From contig CM059584.1 in assembly GCA_030407085.1 (NCBI GenBank), positions 100,625,001 through 100,689,000 of the forward strand: a stretch of 64,000 bases of DNA, written 5' to 3'. This DNA is from Trichopria drosophilae (lineage: Eukaryota; Arthropoda; Insecta; Hymenoptera; Diapriidae). Shown here piece after piece: positions 12,000-24,900 of the stretch; within the stretch, counting starts at the first letter, position 1; every line of letters begins with the position of its first letter. The notes beneath the pieces are model-generated. The model saw only the letters and a list, made by a program, of their open reading frames with translations. It made no database searches and was not told the DNA's origin. Position numbers and translations under genes: made by a program.

Positions 12000-13330
12000 T
12001 TCGAAAGTAGGCTATGCGTACTCGGGCACCAAACTTTTGCTCGCTCCTTTGTGTATCCGCATGAAATGCGAGTTCCGAGTATTGCAAAAGAAATAATCTA
12101 TTCTAAAAAGTCTATAAATAAAATATCTTTACGGATAGCTGTCAATCCTTTAGTGTAGTGATACCAGAACGTGGAGGAAATACATCCCCACTTTGTCTTC
12201 TCCGGTAGAAGCCTTCCCTTTCTCCAGCCCCTGGTAGAGGCTACACATGTACCCCTCGAAGTGTCGGTGAGATTTCTCCGCCCTCTTCGCTTTTGACGTC
12301 ACACGCGAGGACACACTCAGGGGAAGCGACACGAGCGATCAAACTAATAGGACCCCGGAAATTAAACAATAAATAATATCCTTGTATATAAAATGTATTA
12401 ATGCATATAAAAACATTAAGATTAAAATGCTTCTTGATAATAGGAAAGCTTGTGAAACAAGACAAAGTGGGGATGGATTTCCTTCAGGTTCTGGCATCAC
12501 TAGTTTAGTGTACTCAAGTATCCACGTGGTTGAAATAACGACAAACGAAGGAAGATGGCGGGATCGAAGGGTATCGGAGCTGCTCGGAAAGGTTTCCAAG
12601 GTTGAACGGTATACTTGCCAAAAAAAGAAAGACTAGTTTGGGAGAGGGTAAGTTGGACGAGCGACAGAGTATCCTTAGAGAATGAGTCTAGCCGATGCCT
12701 TGGGGTGGTTTCCAGCGGAGATGTCGGAAAACATCGTGAAAACTTCCGAGAAAGCAATACCCGCGAGTAAGAAGTTCTGAATGTCTACTAACAATCTGCG
12801 CTAGACTTTTCATTCCTTTCCCTTCTTTTATCTTTCTTTCTCCTCTTCGCTCCTCTTACTTGCCTTTTCTTTGGCTTTGTTTATCTGTTTGTATCTCCGC
12901 CTTGGTCTTTTTCCCATTTCTTTCTATCGAACGCCTCGTGAGAACCCTTCGGCGTTCCTGTCCTTTCGAAACTGGCAGCTCGAGTTCCACTATCGACGCG
13001 GAGTTTAGGACGACATTCAGATTCTAATTTCTGATTTCGCGTCAGAGAACACTGAACGCTTGCCAACCTGCAATCGCGAATTTAAATCACAATAGTTAGG
13101 AAATTTTCGCAAAGTATGAAATTTTGCCGAGTGCAGTAGAAGATTCTGCACCTATCAGCAATTATTTGCTTTCCTCCCGTCGCGTACTTCCATTCAGCTT
13201 TCCAAGTTCGGCAAAAAGTTATTCTCCTATACAAAACTTTCCTAGAGGATTTCGAACGGATGTGCAGTTGCAGCATATATTTACCGCACGATCGTGTGGT
13301 AGATGTGCGCTCGATTCATTATTCACAGGG
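12000..13330. other. GC-richer island, possible exon or promoter region
   Basis: This is the longest GC-richer stretch in the first third of the window. On the plus strand an ATG in good context (aggaagATGGCGGG, 12555) opens only 16 codons. About 90 bp further on is a good splice-donor word, AGAGG followed by GTAAGT (12645-12651). A C/T-rich stretch lies at 12810-12890. Several frames of 60-86 codons are open on both strands, as expected from composition alone. It may be a first exon of a non-coding or short-ORF transcript; no product is recognised. Confidence 0.25.
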
Positions 13331-15366
13331 TAAAAAATTATTATTCATTACACAACCGATTGATGCATATTGAATATGCAAAATGAACGAATTAATTTCA
13401 TTCAGTTCAACTGAAGATTGCATTTGCATGAGTTATTCAGACTGTTATGGTACATTTAACAAATTGTTATATTACAAATGAAATTAAAATAAAACAATAA
13501 CTGATGGTTCATATATTGTCGAGTAATTGGCAGGTCTCCAACAGTTCCAAAGGTTCGACTATTTATTGTTACCACGGTACGTTCCATTGCTCTTAATGAA
13601 ACCGTTATTCGTTTCCGGTTTTGTATTCGTGTATAATTCATATTTAATATTGATGATAGAGAGGGAATGATAAGTTATTACTATATTCACTAATCGACAC
13701 TTGCTGATTCAGAATATAATATTACATTTTAAAACACTGAATCGTGATAAAAACTTATTGCTTTGATATATTTTAAATGTAGCAATAAAAATTTAAAAAC
13801 TTTACAGGATTTTTAGTACTAAAATCAGTAAAATTGTACGAGAATCCATATGGAACAAGTGAGTCCGGTGCAGTCATTTTCAATAACGCTGATCTACAGA
13901 CACTTGTTATCATTTTGCATAAATATTCAAAAATATGCTGTAAATAAGTCAATTAGCGCTAAAGAGGGTTCTAGAGTGATTCGTCGGTAAGGTAGAAAAT
14001 TTCACCAAAAAACATAAATAAAAGATGACTGAATAACATTTTTAAAATTCGGGCTCTGTAAAGCGAATTCTAAGCACTATAAACAGTTTTCTAGAAAATA
14101 CCTCGAAAAATACCAAAGATTTTAATTGAGTAATTTAGAGTAATTGAGTTATTTACATAAATGATTTTTATTTATTAACCCCCTTAACAAATAAATGCAT
14201 GAGTTTCTTTCCTTACATTATACTGTATCATCAAAATTATTTTTAAATAATATGCGGAAAGATCTGTTTTTACGTACGGAAAATGTACAAAAAATGGTCC
14301 ATTACAAATTACAGATTGCAGACTGTGCGATAATAGTTGTTTTATAACATTTAATAAATATGGTTTTCTTATAATTTATTTAAATATTTATTATTTAATT
14401 TTTTTCAAAAATTATAAAATATAGTAACCCTTGAAATAATATATTCATTATTTACAACCAGCATAGTTTTATAAACATTCCAGTGTGGTTACTAGAGATA
14501 AATCAGTGAATTTATGTAGACAATACTACTGAAAAGTTTAAGAAGTACAAAAAGTATTCATATTACAAGAAGGTGTAATCTATTTGAGTACAATTGAAGA
14601 ATATTCGAAATGTCAGGAACTTTGACCCAACTGATAAAATATTAATGGTAAGTCTAATTTTAACCTCAGTGGCGGAATGCGATTTAAATTTCATAGGAAT
14701 AGCTGAACATGAGAAGTTATTTCGAAATGTACGGATTTGAATGCTACCTTTAAAATATCATTTTAGATACAAGAATACCATTAGTACGTAACTGAATAGC
14801 TAGATGAAATCATATTTTTTTGTTTAATCAAAATTAAATAAATAATTTCCTATTCTGGATATGGATGAAAATCACCCAAAAACAAAATAGACGAGTATAA
14901 GTAGTCAATATTATTACTGTGACAACATTAACAATTTTGTCCTCGGAATATAAGCAATTAAAAATGTAATATTATTAATGGATTATACATCCCTCTAGCG
15001 GGAATGTTGTTAACAATTAATATCGAATTAATAACTGTCCATTATTATGTAAACAAGGTATCACGTAGTTTCGACAGTAAAACGATCATGGAATATCCTA
15101 TCTTATTTACTCATATTTTGTTGTTCTCGTTTGTGACTTGATCTTAGCAACATAATACTACACTAAAATTCGCATTCGTTTGTAAATATAAAGGTAAATA
15201 AAGAATGTATCTCAATATAACTGTCAGCTTTCAACCGTTTCCAAAAAAAGAATTTTTCCCGGAATAGTATTGTATTTGATTAAAAATATGAACAATATTT
15301 TGAAGTTTCATTTAAATTACACTATTAAGTAATATACTGAGGTAATAAATGTTGCGGAGAGTATAA
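13331..15366. other. AT-rich region, nothing recognised
   Basis: No supported feature. Confidence 0.45.
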
Positions 15367-15452
15367 GGGGCTGTACTTAAATTACGTAACGCCGTGGGGG
15401 GGGGGGGTCCAGAATACCAAACAATTGCGTTACGTAATGTAAGTACAGCCCC
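15367..15452. mobile_element. 86-bp hairpin MITE with poly-G centre
   Basis: The 26-bp terminal inverted repeats lie at 15367-15392 (starting ggggctgtacttaaattacg) and 15427-15452, matching at 25 of 26 positions. The 34-bp centre carries a run of 12 G (15396-15407). The flanks are ataa on the left and taag on the right, compatible with a TAA or TA target duplication, which would suit a PIF/Harbinger-like or Tc1-like origin. The superfamily is inference. Confidence 0.8.
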
Positions 15453-15619
15453 TAAGATAATTCAGAGCTATTTTAGAATACACAAGGTTTAATGTAAACA
15501 AAACGTTGCGAAAGTAAACAAATTTCCCTTAGCGATCTTTCAAAATTCCAAAGACAAAATTTCCGTTATTGATGAATATTTTCATTGTATTATTAATATG
15601 TTTACTTATTATTAGTACA

Positions 15620-15692
15620 GAATTCGTAGCTCAGGCAGTAACGTACTGGACGACCAAGTCGTAGGTCGTGAGTTCGATCCCCGGCGGGTAAC
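15620..15692 (+). repeat. tRNA-derived SINE head
   Basis: A Pol III type-2 promoter is visible: A box tagctcaggcag (15627-15638) and B box gagttcgatcc (15670-15680), spaced as in a tRNA. The 5' and 3' ends do not pair as an acceptor stem (gaattcg against gcgggtaac) and the anticodon stem is poor, so this is not a functional tRNA. It is best read as the head of a tRNA-derived SINE running to the right. The body and tail are not clearly bounded. Confidence 0.65.
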
Positions 15693-16170
15693 AATTTTTC
15701 GACATTATATATTTTGAGTAGCAGCTCGCAATATGTAAGACGAGCTTCATGGCCGAAAAAGTCGAAGAAAAGTCGTAATAATTGTGAATTTTATCCTGCA
15801 ATTACTGTAAAGGGTAATAAATATACTGTAATACAGCCTACTTTTTTTAGAATTTCCGATGATAGTAATATGGAGAAAAAGCGTACAATCTTTTAATGTA
15901 GAATATGATGGAATAAATATGTCATTTAAACTTTTTTTTTTCAAATTGCTAGTTTTCAAACGCAAGAACCTAAAATAGTACATTATGTAGGAAGGACGCG
16001 AAATGTATCATTCAAGGCGAGGTTGAGCTTTGGCGCCGAGCGTAGCGAGTACATATACTATTTTCTCGTCCAAAGGCCACCGAATTCGAATTTACATTAA
16101 ATCTTGTTATAAGAAATATATGTATACTGTATACAATATGTGAACAAATGGGAAAATGTCGTGTGATTGG
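15693..16170. other. Possible SINE body, then spacer
   Basis: The first 60-100 bp may be the SINE body. The rest shows nothing recognisable except the GC-rich word ggcgccgagcgtagcgagt near 16032. Confidence 0.25.
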
Positions 16171-16240
16171 GAGGAGATGGAATGGGTGGGTCATGGAGGG
16201 GGAGGGGGGTTCGGGGCGTGTACCCCCCCCCCCCCATATA
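16171..16240. repeat. G-run / C-run repeat, copy 1
   Basis: A G-rich half (gggggaggggggttcggggc) is followed by a run of 13 C (16223-16235). The word ggggggttcggggc and a later GTA..CCCCCCC recur at 46862-47030, so the two are one family. The G and C runs can pair as a hairpin or form a quadruplex. Confidence 0.5.
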
Positions 16241-18343
16241 ATAATAATTCTGAATTTAAAGAAACAAAAAATTACAGTAAATTATCTTATTCGTTTTTAT
16301 ATTTTTGTTTTGATATTTAATAAAGTAAAACAAAAAATTGATTCATTTATTTCAGTTGTATGATATTTATATCAGAGAAACCGTCTGGCAAATCAAATCC
16401 GCTGATTTACTTGTGAAATTTTCCACGTTTGGCGTTGCAAAATTATTTATAGAATCTATTGAAGATGAATCACATTCATTTTTGACAGTCAAAGAAACAT
16501 TATTAGTGGTTTCCATGATAGGCATTGAACCTGAATGCTGCTAATATTGATAGCATTGAAATAAGAAACTGACAGAGACAGTGAAAAAAAAGAGGTCAGT
16601 AAAAGTAGACTATGTTATTGTTTTGAAGGCAGAAAAATTTACTCTTTACGATTGCCGGCGTCCACATTCACATTCAAATATTCAAAGGGAGCAATTTATA
16701 AACACTAATGGATCTATCATTCTTTAGAAAATGTTTATATTTCGCGGTCTCGGCTTTAGATTCAGTATTTCGTCGCCTCTATACGAGACGCGAAAATTCA
16801 TTTCACGGCCTGAGGATAAGAAAAAATGTTTATTGTTGTTCAAGATAGCGGCAAAAATGTAACCGACCTACAATTTTGAATCATTATATTTGGATATAAA
16901 AAATTGAGTTAGCTATGATATCTAATAAGTAGTTAGGATTAAAAACAAATTAATACCCACTTACAAACTACCTTATCAGTCATCACTTTTTTTAAACTGT
17001 TTACTCTCAGTGTCAAAAAATACGTAAGACACCATAAAAATGCTTCTCCAGAAGACGTAGTTTTCTCAAAGATTTATTCATAATAGTAGAATTAACAATG
17101 TAACTCTTAAAATTTAGAATATTGTAAAATATGCCATACAAGGTCAGATATACTTGCTACTTTATGGTATTTGTGCGGCTAATGAGTAAGGTTTTTCTAT
17201 CTTTATCGCTCACACAATGCAAACAAGTAAATAATACACGTAAACATATACACAACTGATAATCGACAAACAGTTCAGTCAACAATATATGCCGTAGCAC
17301 ACGCTTCGCAAATATTGCCCTTCAATATTGTCACAAAATTTTCATTCAAGACAATATTTACGACAGATTTGTTCACGTTGTCCATAACTACCGACCGAGG
17401 CAGGTAGCAGTCCTTTATTCACATTTTCGACCAGCATGGTTCCTTAAATTATCCACTAAGGAAACAAACAGAAAAAGTTTCTGAACGGAGATTCAAACTG
17501 ACGCTCTAAGGAACGTTTAGTTTAGACTTTTCTTCACCAAGATACGCCAATTTGAAATTACGATATACATGTAAACAAATTTACCTTGAAATGCTCTTGG
17601 AGAACAAGCTCAAGGTCAAATTCAATGTCATAAAACCTATATAAGTATAAACAACTGTATAAAATATGAATACTAATAATTAAAATCATGTTTCAGTATT
17701 GTGACAGTTTTTTTGATAACGTTAATGGAATATATCTCGTAATTTCAAAATGGCCGTAACTGTGTAAGAAAAAATCTCAGGTGATCGAATAAAACCTCAT
17801 TTTGAAGGGTAAAATTAGTACTAAAAGATGCAAATAGTACAGAAGGCAAACAAAAATTGTTGCGTCCTGTACGTAACGTCAAACATAGCAAAAGAACGCG
17901 TTTTTCGAGTACATGACCTCAAATATCTCAAAAACCTGAAGTGATGAATCAATTCTGACTTCGAGTTTGGATTCTACGCATACAGTTATGTCGAAAATGA
18001 CTCACAGCTTCCCAACAACATCCAAGACCCTCGTTTTTGTAGACCTGTAGAATTTGTGCAGGTATGACAAAATATACTATTTCTTTATATTGAACATTTA
18101 TTCCTTAAAAATATGCGAACTTTTCCCCCAGATTTAGAGCAGCATTGTTTCAATTGTACGCGCATATAAAATGAGATAACATTTAAGCGCGCAAGTATAA
18201 TAATTGAAAAACGTCATTAGTGAGGTATTTAGTAGTCGTGTACAAATTCTGAAGTATTCGCGTTTAGTTGACTGTAGCAAACAATCGAGACTGTTATGAA
18301 TGCGAATACGAATTTAAGTAAGAGACGTAGCGAATAATTAAAC
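16241..18343. other. AT-rich region with a weak exon-like frame
   Basis: At 16338-16544 a 68-codon plus-strand frame follows an acceptor-like ttatttcag, but no motif is recognisable. From 17700 to 18060 there are scattered remnants of the aaaatggccg type. Otherwise nothing is seen. Confidence 0.25.
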
Positions 18344-19080
18344 TTGGGTGTAAATATGTTTCTGACATGGGGTTCCGTTTTCAGCTGTGCTTGTATCGCT
18401 TTAGTATTGGTATTCTTTGTTTCACAACCGCTACCATCCCGTCTTATCTCGTTAACAACACTCAGTCATTCAGGGACTGCCCTACGCCAGGCGCTCCGAA
18501 CGACACTCCTCTTTTGCACCGGGATCCACCTACACTCAATCTCGTCGTCCTTTGCCTTTGGTAATATCGTTTTATTTGCCAACGTCGCTAACGTTGACAC
18601 ATTGTTTGCCAGACTCTCGTCGTCGGAAGACCCTCGAAGCTCGCACGAGGCGTCGTGACGCGTTGTGGCTGAAAAGGGTGGAGCGGTTAGCCAAAGCCCG
18701 TTATGCAAATCGGAAGGAAGTACAGTGAAGCAGGGCCGTAAATGCTGCGAAGCCTTTACCATCTCCCTCTCTCTTTCTTCTCATTGTCTCTCTTGTTCTT
18801 ATGGTCTCGTAGCATCTATAAATTGCCTCCTGGCCCGTATCAACGGGGGAATTTCGTCCCGCCTCACCATCGTACCTGTTTTACGCCAACCATTGTGAGA
18901 GCCCACACTCCAACGTTCCCCAGAATCGCGATCCTAACTTCTCTTCTCCGCGCTTCCATCTCCCAAGATACGCTTTCGTTGCCATGTATATAAAAAGCAC
19001 TAGTATTTGCATACGGGGTTTTAAATAGTTTGCCAAAATTGCCGACGCCCTGGGCGTGGTATGAACAAATTACATTAGAA
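18344..19080. other. GC-richer island
   Basis: Composition rises sharply, and frames of 65-104 codons are open on both strands, which is what composition predicts. There is a C/T-rich run at 18760-18800 and a TATAAAT word at about 18818. It may be regulatory or a non-coding exon; no product is recognised. Confidence 0.25.
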
Positions 19081-19316
19081 AACACATGCGTTTCAGAAAC
19101 TTTCCAAATTTTAAATCTTATATCGCGATTATACTTATTTGGAATTTTGCCACTCTTTTGGGCATAACTTTCTTATGATATTGTCGTGTTTCATATATTT
19201 CATTTGGATGATTATAATGTAATTTAAAATGATTGCTAGTAACGTCCAACTTCATAGGAATTAAATTTTAACATCTATTTAGTTCATGATCTACGCTTCA
19301 TGTTATATTAAATATA

Positions 19317-20105
19317 GAGGGGAAGATGCAGCGTATGGGGCGAAGTGACGAATCTCAAATATTTCCATTATCATCATACTGATTGTAAAATATCCTGTGG
19401 TTTGTTTGTTTACACCATGTTACATATTTCGAGGTATAATATTTCATTTTTCCTTCTCTTACCTATCTTTCGGAGCGAAACATTTTTAGGTCATTTTCCG
19501 ATACTTTGTTCTAAGATTGATCAATATTTTCATATTGGTAGTTTAATAATCACTATTTATATGTTTATTCCGGAAGTATATTTTCCTTATGTCTTTTGTC
19601 GATGACCATTTTTTAATTTAGAATTTTTTCACTTTTGATGAATTCATTGAGTAACTGCCGATAAAGTTAAAATAGGTGATCCTGATATAATAAGAGTATT
19701 TAAATCTTCCGAAGATGCAATTTCTTTTCTTGCTGCTGCTGTTGGAAACTTTTATATATCTGAAGAGGTTCATTCCGCAATCATGGAACTTTTATTTTTA
19801 TTAAAACAAACAATAAAAACTTAAAAGATTACGACTTGCACTTAATTTTATGATAGTTGTCTCTGAGACTTCCAAAAATAAGAATTCGCCACTTCACTCC
19901 GGTATGGCCGCTTCGCCCCGTGTTTTTTAAGTGTTTTAAATTAGCCATAGCTCGCCTTCTGTAAAACATTTACCATAAGTAACACGTATTCAAATATTGA
20001 CTATGAAATTGTCTATCAAATGGTACATTGCATCATCCTAAATACAAAATTGATGGAGAGATATGATACACGGACAAAATCCCCGCCGCTTCGCCCCGCC
20101 TTCCC
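19317..20105. mobile_element. Non-autonomous element with GGGGAAG / GGGGCGAAG ends
   Basis: The left end has gaggggaag (19317-19325) and then ggggcgaagtg (19337-19347). The right end is its inverse, cgcttcgccccgccttccc (to 20105), lacking the 11-bp spacer. A third internal inverted word, ccgcttcgccccgtg, is at about 19908. The middle is AT-rich and has no intact transposase frame. The flanks are TA-rich, so the target duplication cannot be assigned. Confidence 0.55.
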
Positions 20106-20544
20106 ATATAATATTATTATTATATTGGAAATCATTTAATGTATTAGCATAGGAAATTGAGTGCAGTAGCTCGTGGATAATCCGAAACTGAAGAATTGTT
20201 AGAATTGTATAACGAGGTTTTTCCTGACATTCGTAAAAAAACTCTTGGCCAATATTAGATGGTTTAATATAAGCAAAAATGTAAAATATAATGGAATAAT
20301 TACAATTGTGTGCACAAACCTAAAGCCAGAATGTGACGAAGGAGTTACCATATAAATCCAGTCGACTCTTAACCACTTCACTGTTACATGTCAAATTCAA
20401 AGTCGAATTTCCCTTCTTAAATAACTTAAACAGAAAATCCTGATTAAGAAGAAGAATGCAGGTCCTGAATCTTACAAATGTATTCTTTTAATAATTTCTA
20501 TTTGAAGGTTGAATATATTACGAGCTCGCAGATTGTCATTTCCC

Positions 20545-20785
20545 GCGAAAAAAAAATCAAGATCAAACGATATCTTTTCTAGAGTTATAGCCACATCTGC
20601 AGAGATCTGTAATTTATATATCAAATTAGATCTGATCAGTTATAACAAGATCTCACGATAGATAGCATGATCTTGTCAATGATCTAATTAGATCTGAATA
20701 AGATCTTATTTGATCCAGTAATATATGTGCAGATATGGCCATAATTTAGATCTAATTTGATCTGAACTTTTTTTCTCTGGTCCCC
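20545..20785. repeat. GATC-rich hairpin element
   Basis: Arms of about 95 bp pair imperfectly: gcgaaaaaaaaatcaagatc...ttatagccacatctgc on the left against the complement of gcagatatggccataa...gatctgaactttttttctc on the right. The GATC tetramer, mostly as AGATCT or TGATCT, occurs more than a dozen times in about 240 bp, far above the surroundings. Confidence 0.6.
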
Positions 20786-21603
20786 TATTTTATAAGAAGT
20801 ACATTTATTCTGAAAGATAATAACTGGTAAGTACAGAGTGGTAAGTTATTTTTAAAATAGTTTACTAATTATATGATAATAAAATTTAGGCTAGCAGTTT
20901 GCGTAATTTGTTTTTCGGATATTAATTAAAAAATATTATTCTTATTTCTCATTTCATTCCTAGTTATTATATGAGCATTCATACTACTTGTGAATAATGC
21001 ACAAAAATAAGTGATCTATGCACATATAAAAGAAGCAAAGGCTCTCTAGAGATACAAGTTTACATTATATTTCCCTACGGAAACACAGATTAACTTTTAC
21101 TTCCATCGTTTCCACATAAATTTAGAAAGCAACGTACCTCATCAGTTTCTATAGTCACTTCCGTGTTTTCACTCCTTTAACATGAAATATATCGCATTAT
21201 CACAGAAAAGAGGGCGGTATACTATTCTTTTACGTTATCCGCGCGAAATGATCAAACACTCGTGCAAGGTTCGCTCAAGAAAAGGACTGCTACTATTAAC
21301 ACAACAAATTCCATTCATCACTATTCGAATAATAGAATTACTTACTTAATGCAATTTAATTTAATACTAAAATGTCGATTTTCTTTAAATTTAGACCAAA
21401 ATATTTGCTTAAATTGAAAAATTACTGGGATTATAATGTGACAATTTTTCATACATTTTTGAATGATAATAGTACTTGGGTAAATTTCATTCCTAATTGG
21501 TTAGCCAGACTTTCTTTTTTGACAATTATACATATGGGCGCATCTTCAGATCTTTGAAACTTTAGGTTGTCGTACATTATGATGCGTTAAAGATTGTTAA
21601 CAA
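20786..21603. other. AT-rich region, nothing recognised
   Basis: No supported feature. Confidence 0.4.
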
Positions 21604-22515
21604 AATTTTGATTGTTGGCGGATTCAATATGGCGGCTGTAAATTTGCTAAATTTATTAAAATGTGCGGCACACATTTTTCTTTATACGGAAAACAGCTGA
21701 AAATTGTTACTCGGGGGTTTTCGGGGTCGCTGATTACGAATCTGAAGTTAGATTTGGAAATTCAAAATGGCGAACCCAAGATGGCCGACCGAAATACAAA
21801 AAATTATCCAAACTTTATGAAACTGGATTCTCGGGGGTTTTCGGGGCCGCTGATTATAAATCTGAAATCAGATTTTGAAAATTCAAAATGTCGGTTCCAA
21901 GATGGCCGACTGAAATGTAAAAAATGTACTTGATTTTGATGAAAGTTGGAACTCGGGAATTTTTTTGGGTCGCTGATTACGAATTTGAAGTCAGATTTTG
22001 TAAATTCAAAATGGTGGATCCAAGATGACCGACATAAATGTGAAATATTACTTGATTTTGATGAAACTTTATACTCGTGGGTTTTATGTTAAATGATATA
22101 TTTTAGGAAAAAATGGAACCCGTGTTTCACCGTTTTTCGATATCTTAAGTACAGGGCTGTACCACTTCTGGCACTTTTTTTTTTAAACAGCTACCACTGA
22201 AGTGGTTAAATATATCATGTTTCTAATAATGGCTACAATAATGTAGGAACCGATGAGTGTTACTAAAACTGGCACATTGAATACGCCATTTTAAACGTTG
22301 AAACGCACCAGATATAAATTTTTATGAAATTTTAACATCAGATTCGTTCTTAACAGCCCCAGAAACCCCCAGACATGAATTTTTATGGAATTTCAATAAT
22401 TTTTTAAAAATGAGTCTGCTATATTGGATCTGCCATTTTGAATTTTATAATTTTATTATTAGATTCGTTATCAGCGACCCCTGAGACTAGAATATACCAA
22501 TTTATACTAATATCT
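21604..22515. repeat. ~121-bp minirepeat array in foldback arrangement
   Basis: Units each carry ctcgggggttttcggggtcg, then tgattacgaatctgaagtcaga, an A-rich link, and aaaatggcggatccaagatg followed by gccgac. Unit starts at 21710, 21830, 21952 and 22074 give periods of 120, 122 and 122 bp. From about 22262 to 22515 at least two decayed units run in the opposite orientation (gccattttgaattt, ttcgttatcagcgacccc). Open frames of 71-90 codons across the array are by-products of the repeat. Confidence 0.8.
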
Positions 22516-24339
22516 AGCCATAGAAAAAGTGTGTGCATTTGATAACCACTTTTATGGTAAGAAAATAGTGCGCAGGTTGTTAACGAGGTGCAAAAATGAG
22601 TTAGGCGGGTTATTTCTTATTATTTGGACATTACTAAAGACAATAATAAGACTAGTTTCAACCATGTGTCTTAAAAAAAATAGTTATCACATAGTATATG
22701 AGTAAATTCTAATATCTTAAGAATCACGTATTAAATCACGTTATGTTGAATATGGCTAAGTAAATTTCAGACCAATTTACGTTATCTAAGATTTTCTAAT
22801 CTTGCCTACTTCTGTACCCTATAGTCCATATCTCCAAATTCCTTCAAAAAGAGGGTGACTTAGTAAATCCGATAGCGAAGACAAATGTGTATTGTTAAAT
22901 GATGTCAGGATATAGATCGCAGGAATATTTACTTTTATGTAATGCTGCGAAGAAGATAAATTAAACACGTTTTATTCAGAAGTGGTTAAATATCGGATGG
23001 TTCTACATAAGTTTGATGGAATTTTTACATTTAACTAAATACGTTATTCAAGAGTCATATCTCCTTTGATCAAACACTTTTTGCTTACTAAAAAATTCGA
23101 TAATGCAAAAATAATCTAGTTAATATTGATATCATGGAATAAAATTATATTAATTTTTTGTTAATTACAGACGTTTTTTATTTTTAGTTATGTTTTATGT
23201 ACCATTTCACATGCTATTATTCTATTGTCACTTTCCTTATGAGATTCCATGGTTGTATCGGGAACAAAGAATGACCTGTGGTCACGAATTTACGCAGCGT
23301 ATACGACTCGAGGAAGAAAAAGTATTTCCTTTGTTGCACAGGAAAATTACGTTATTGGTGCTATTGTGTTATCTCACTATATTGGTACATTTTGCTGGGA
23401 AGGATCGATATATAACATCAAAGTATTCCTTATACGATGTTTGAAGATTCCCTAAAGCTGTAGGTCCGTTAATTTGTAGAAGCCATGTTAGTTGTTAAAG
23501 GTATGTTGCATATATCATACAAGCAACCAAAAGGATGTTAGAATATTCGGGGTTATCTTTTTTTTACGGATACGAAACAGTACGTCGATATAAAATTGCT
23601 ACTTTCGTGTAGTAATTATTAGGAACCATTCTTAGAGGTAATAATTAAGCATGAAACAAATATATATACATAAAGATTGTGGACTACGTATAACCTCTTT
23701 CCTTCATCAGTTTCTGGGCAGACCCGGGCAGAGGCTGTCATACTTTATAGAACGATCTTGGCAACAATAAAGGCTGAGAGCGCCAATCAATTTGGAATTT
23801 TAAAAAAGTCAGAAACGGTTCGTGAAATAAATAAAAAGTAAATGCTAATGAAGGAAAGTTATGTAACGATCCGCTTTCTTGTCCCATAAACTGAGCTGTT
23901 TGCAGAATGGTTGCTTTCATGCGATATGAAGGGTTTGTGTATACGTTGAACATCATGGTCATCCTACAATACACAAGAATTCCAGCAGCGTGAGAATCAT
24001 CTGAGCCGAGGGATTACCAAATTAAACAAAAGTGTTCCAATCGTGCTGATACACCCTAAGTTTCCGGTTTAACACCAATTCGAAACATGATTCTGGAAGC
24101 TTAGTTCTATAAGTTTCAAACTTGAATTATCTAGCTCCCTGTAAGTTTCACTAAAGTAGGATACTATATGGCATATCTTAAATTGAAATCTTTGGTTGCA
24201 TGTTGCCCTTCATATTTGTCAGGTAAACTCCGTCTCTAGCTTAGACAAGCTTTTGAAAATGTAAACGGAACGATGGTAGAATGTAAAAAAGACAAATTTT
24301 CAATTTCGAATCGTTCTAAAATAATTTAAAACAACACAG
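22516..24339. other. AT-rich region with weak open frames
   Basis: Two overlapping plus-strand frames (23190-23455) and one minus-strand frame (23738-23974) are open. None has a recognisable domain. Confidence 0.3.
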
Positions 24340-24900
24340 ACTTCAATTTTCTAGATTCAAAGTGACTATGGAAAGCGAAAAACGGAAATAGCATTCACCA
24401 CGATGGACTAAAACGGATAACACAGATTTGAGAGGGTAGCGACCGGAAAAAAGGGAATATCTTGATTTTGGATGCTGCTTGCAGACTACCAGGGACGCGT
24501 AGTTCGACCATAAAAAAACAAAAGGATGTGTGGTGGAGAAAGCGCGGATAAACAAAAAAGAATCCCCTCGCGGGAAAGCTTCATTAAGCAGACGCCAGAG
24601 GGCTGCTACGGAGTGGCAAACCGGAAGAAGAAAAGGGAGAGATGGAGTCGGCATAAACTGTCCCCTTTGTACAGGAAATTGCGTTTTAATTCCCACATTC
24701 AGTGCCTTGGTACCAGCACGTAGCTTGGTATACAAGCTCGACGCGACTTTCATGCATTTTACATGGTCAGCACCTACAACGCGTACAGTGTATCTTGTGT
24801 AAGGCCACCGTACCGCCCAACGACAGTATGTTCTGCACTGAAAGCTTTAAAAGAACTTTAACTCTCACGCTTTCGACTGCGTGTGCATGTACATGTACAT
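24340..24900. other. GC-richer island with long open frames
   Basis: A 136-codon minus-strand frame (24343-24753) is among the longest in the window, but it is overlapped by 65- and 90-codon plus-strand frames and shows no known motif. I treat it as a composition effect. It could be a non-coding exon or regulatory island. Confidence 0.25.

Noticed and set aside
15620..15692. Functional tRNA gene
   Set aside because: The A and B boxes are good, but the acceptor and anticodon stems do not pair; a SINE head is the better reading.
24343..24753. 136-codon minus-strand open frame
   Set aside because: It lies in a GC-richer patch where stop codons are scarce, overlaps frames on the other strand, and shows no domain, signal peptide or splice context.
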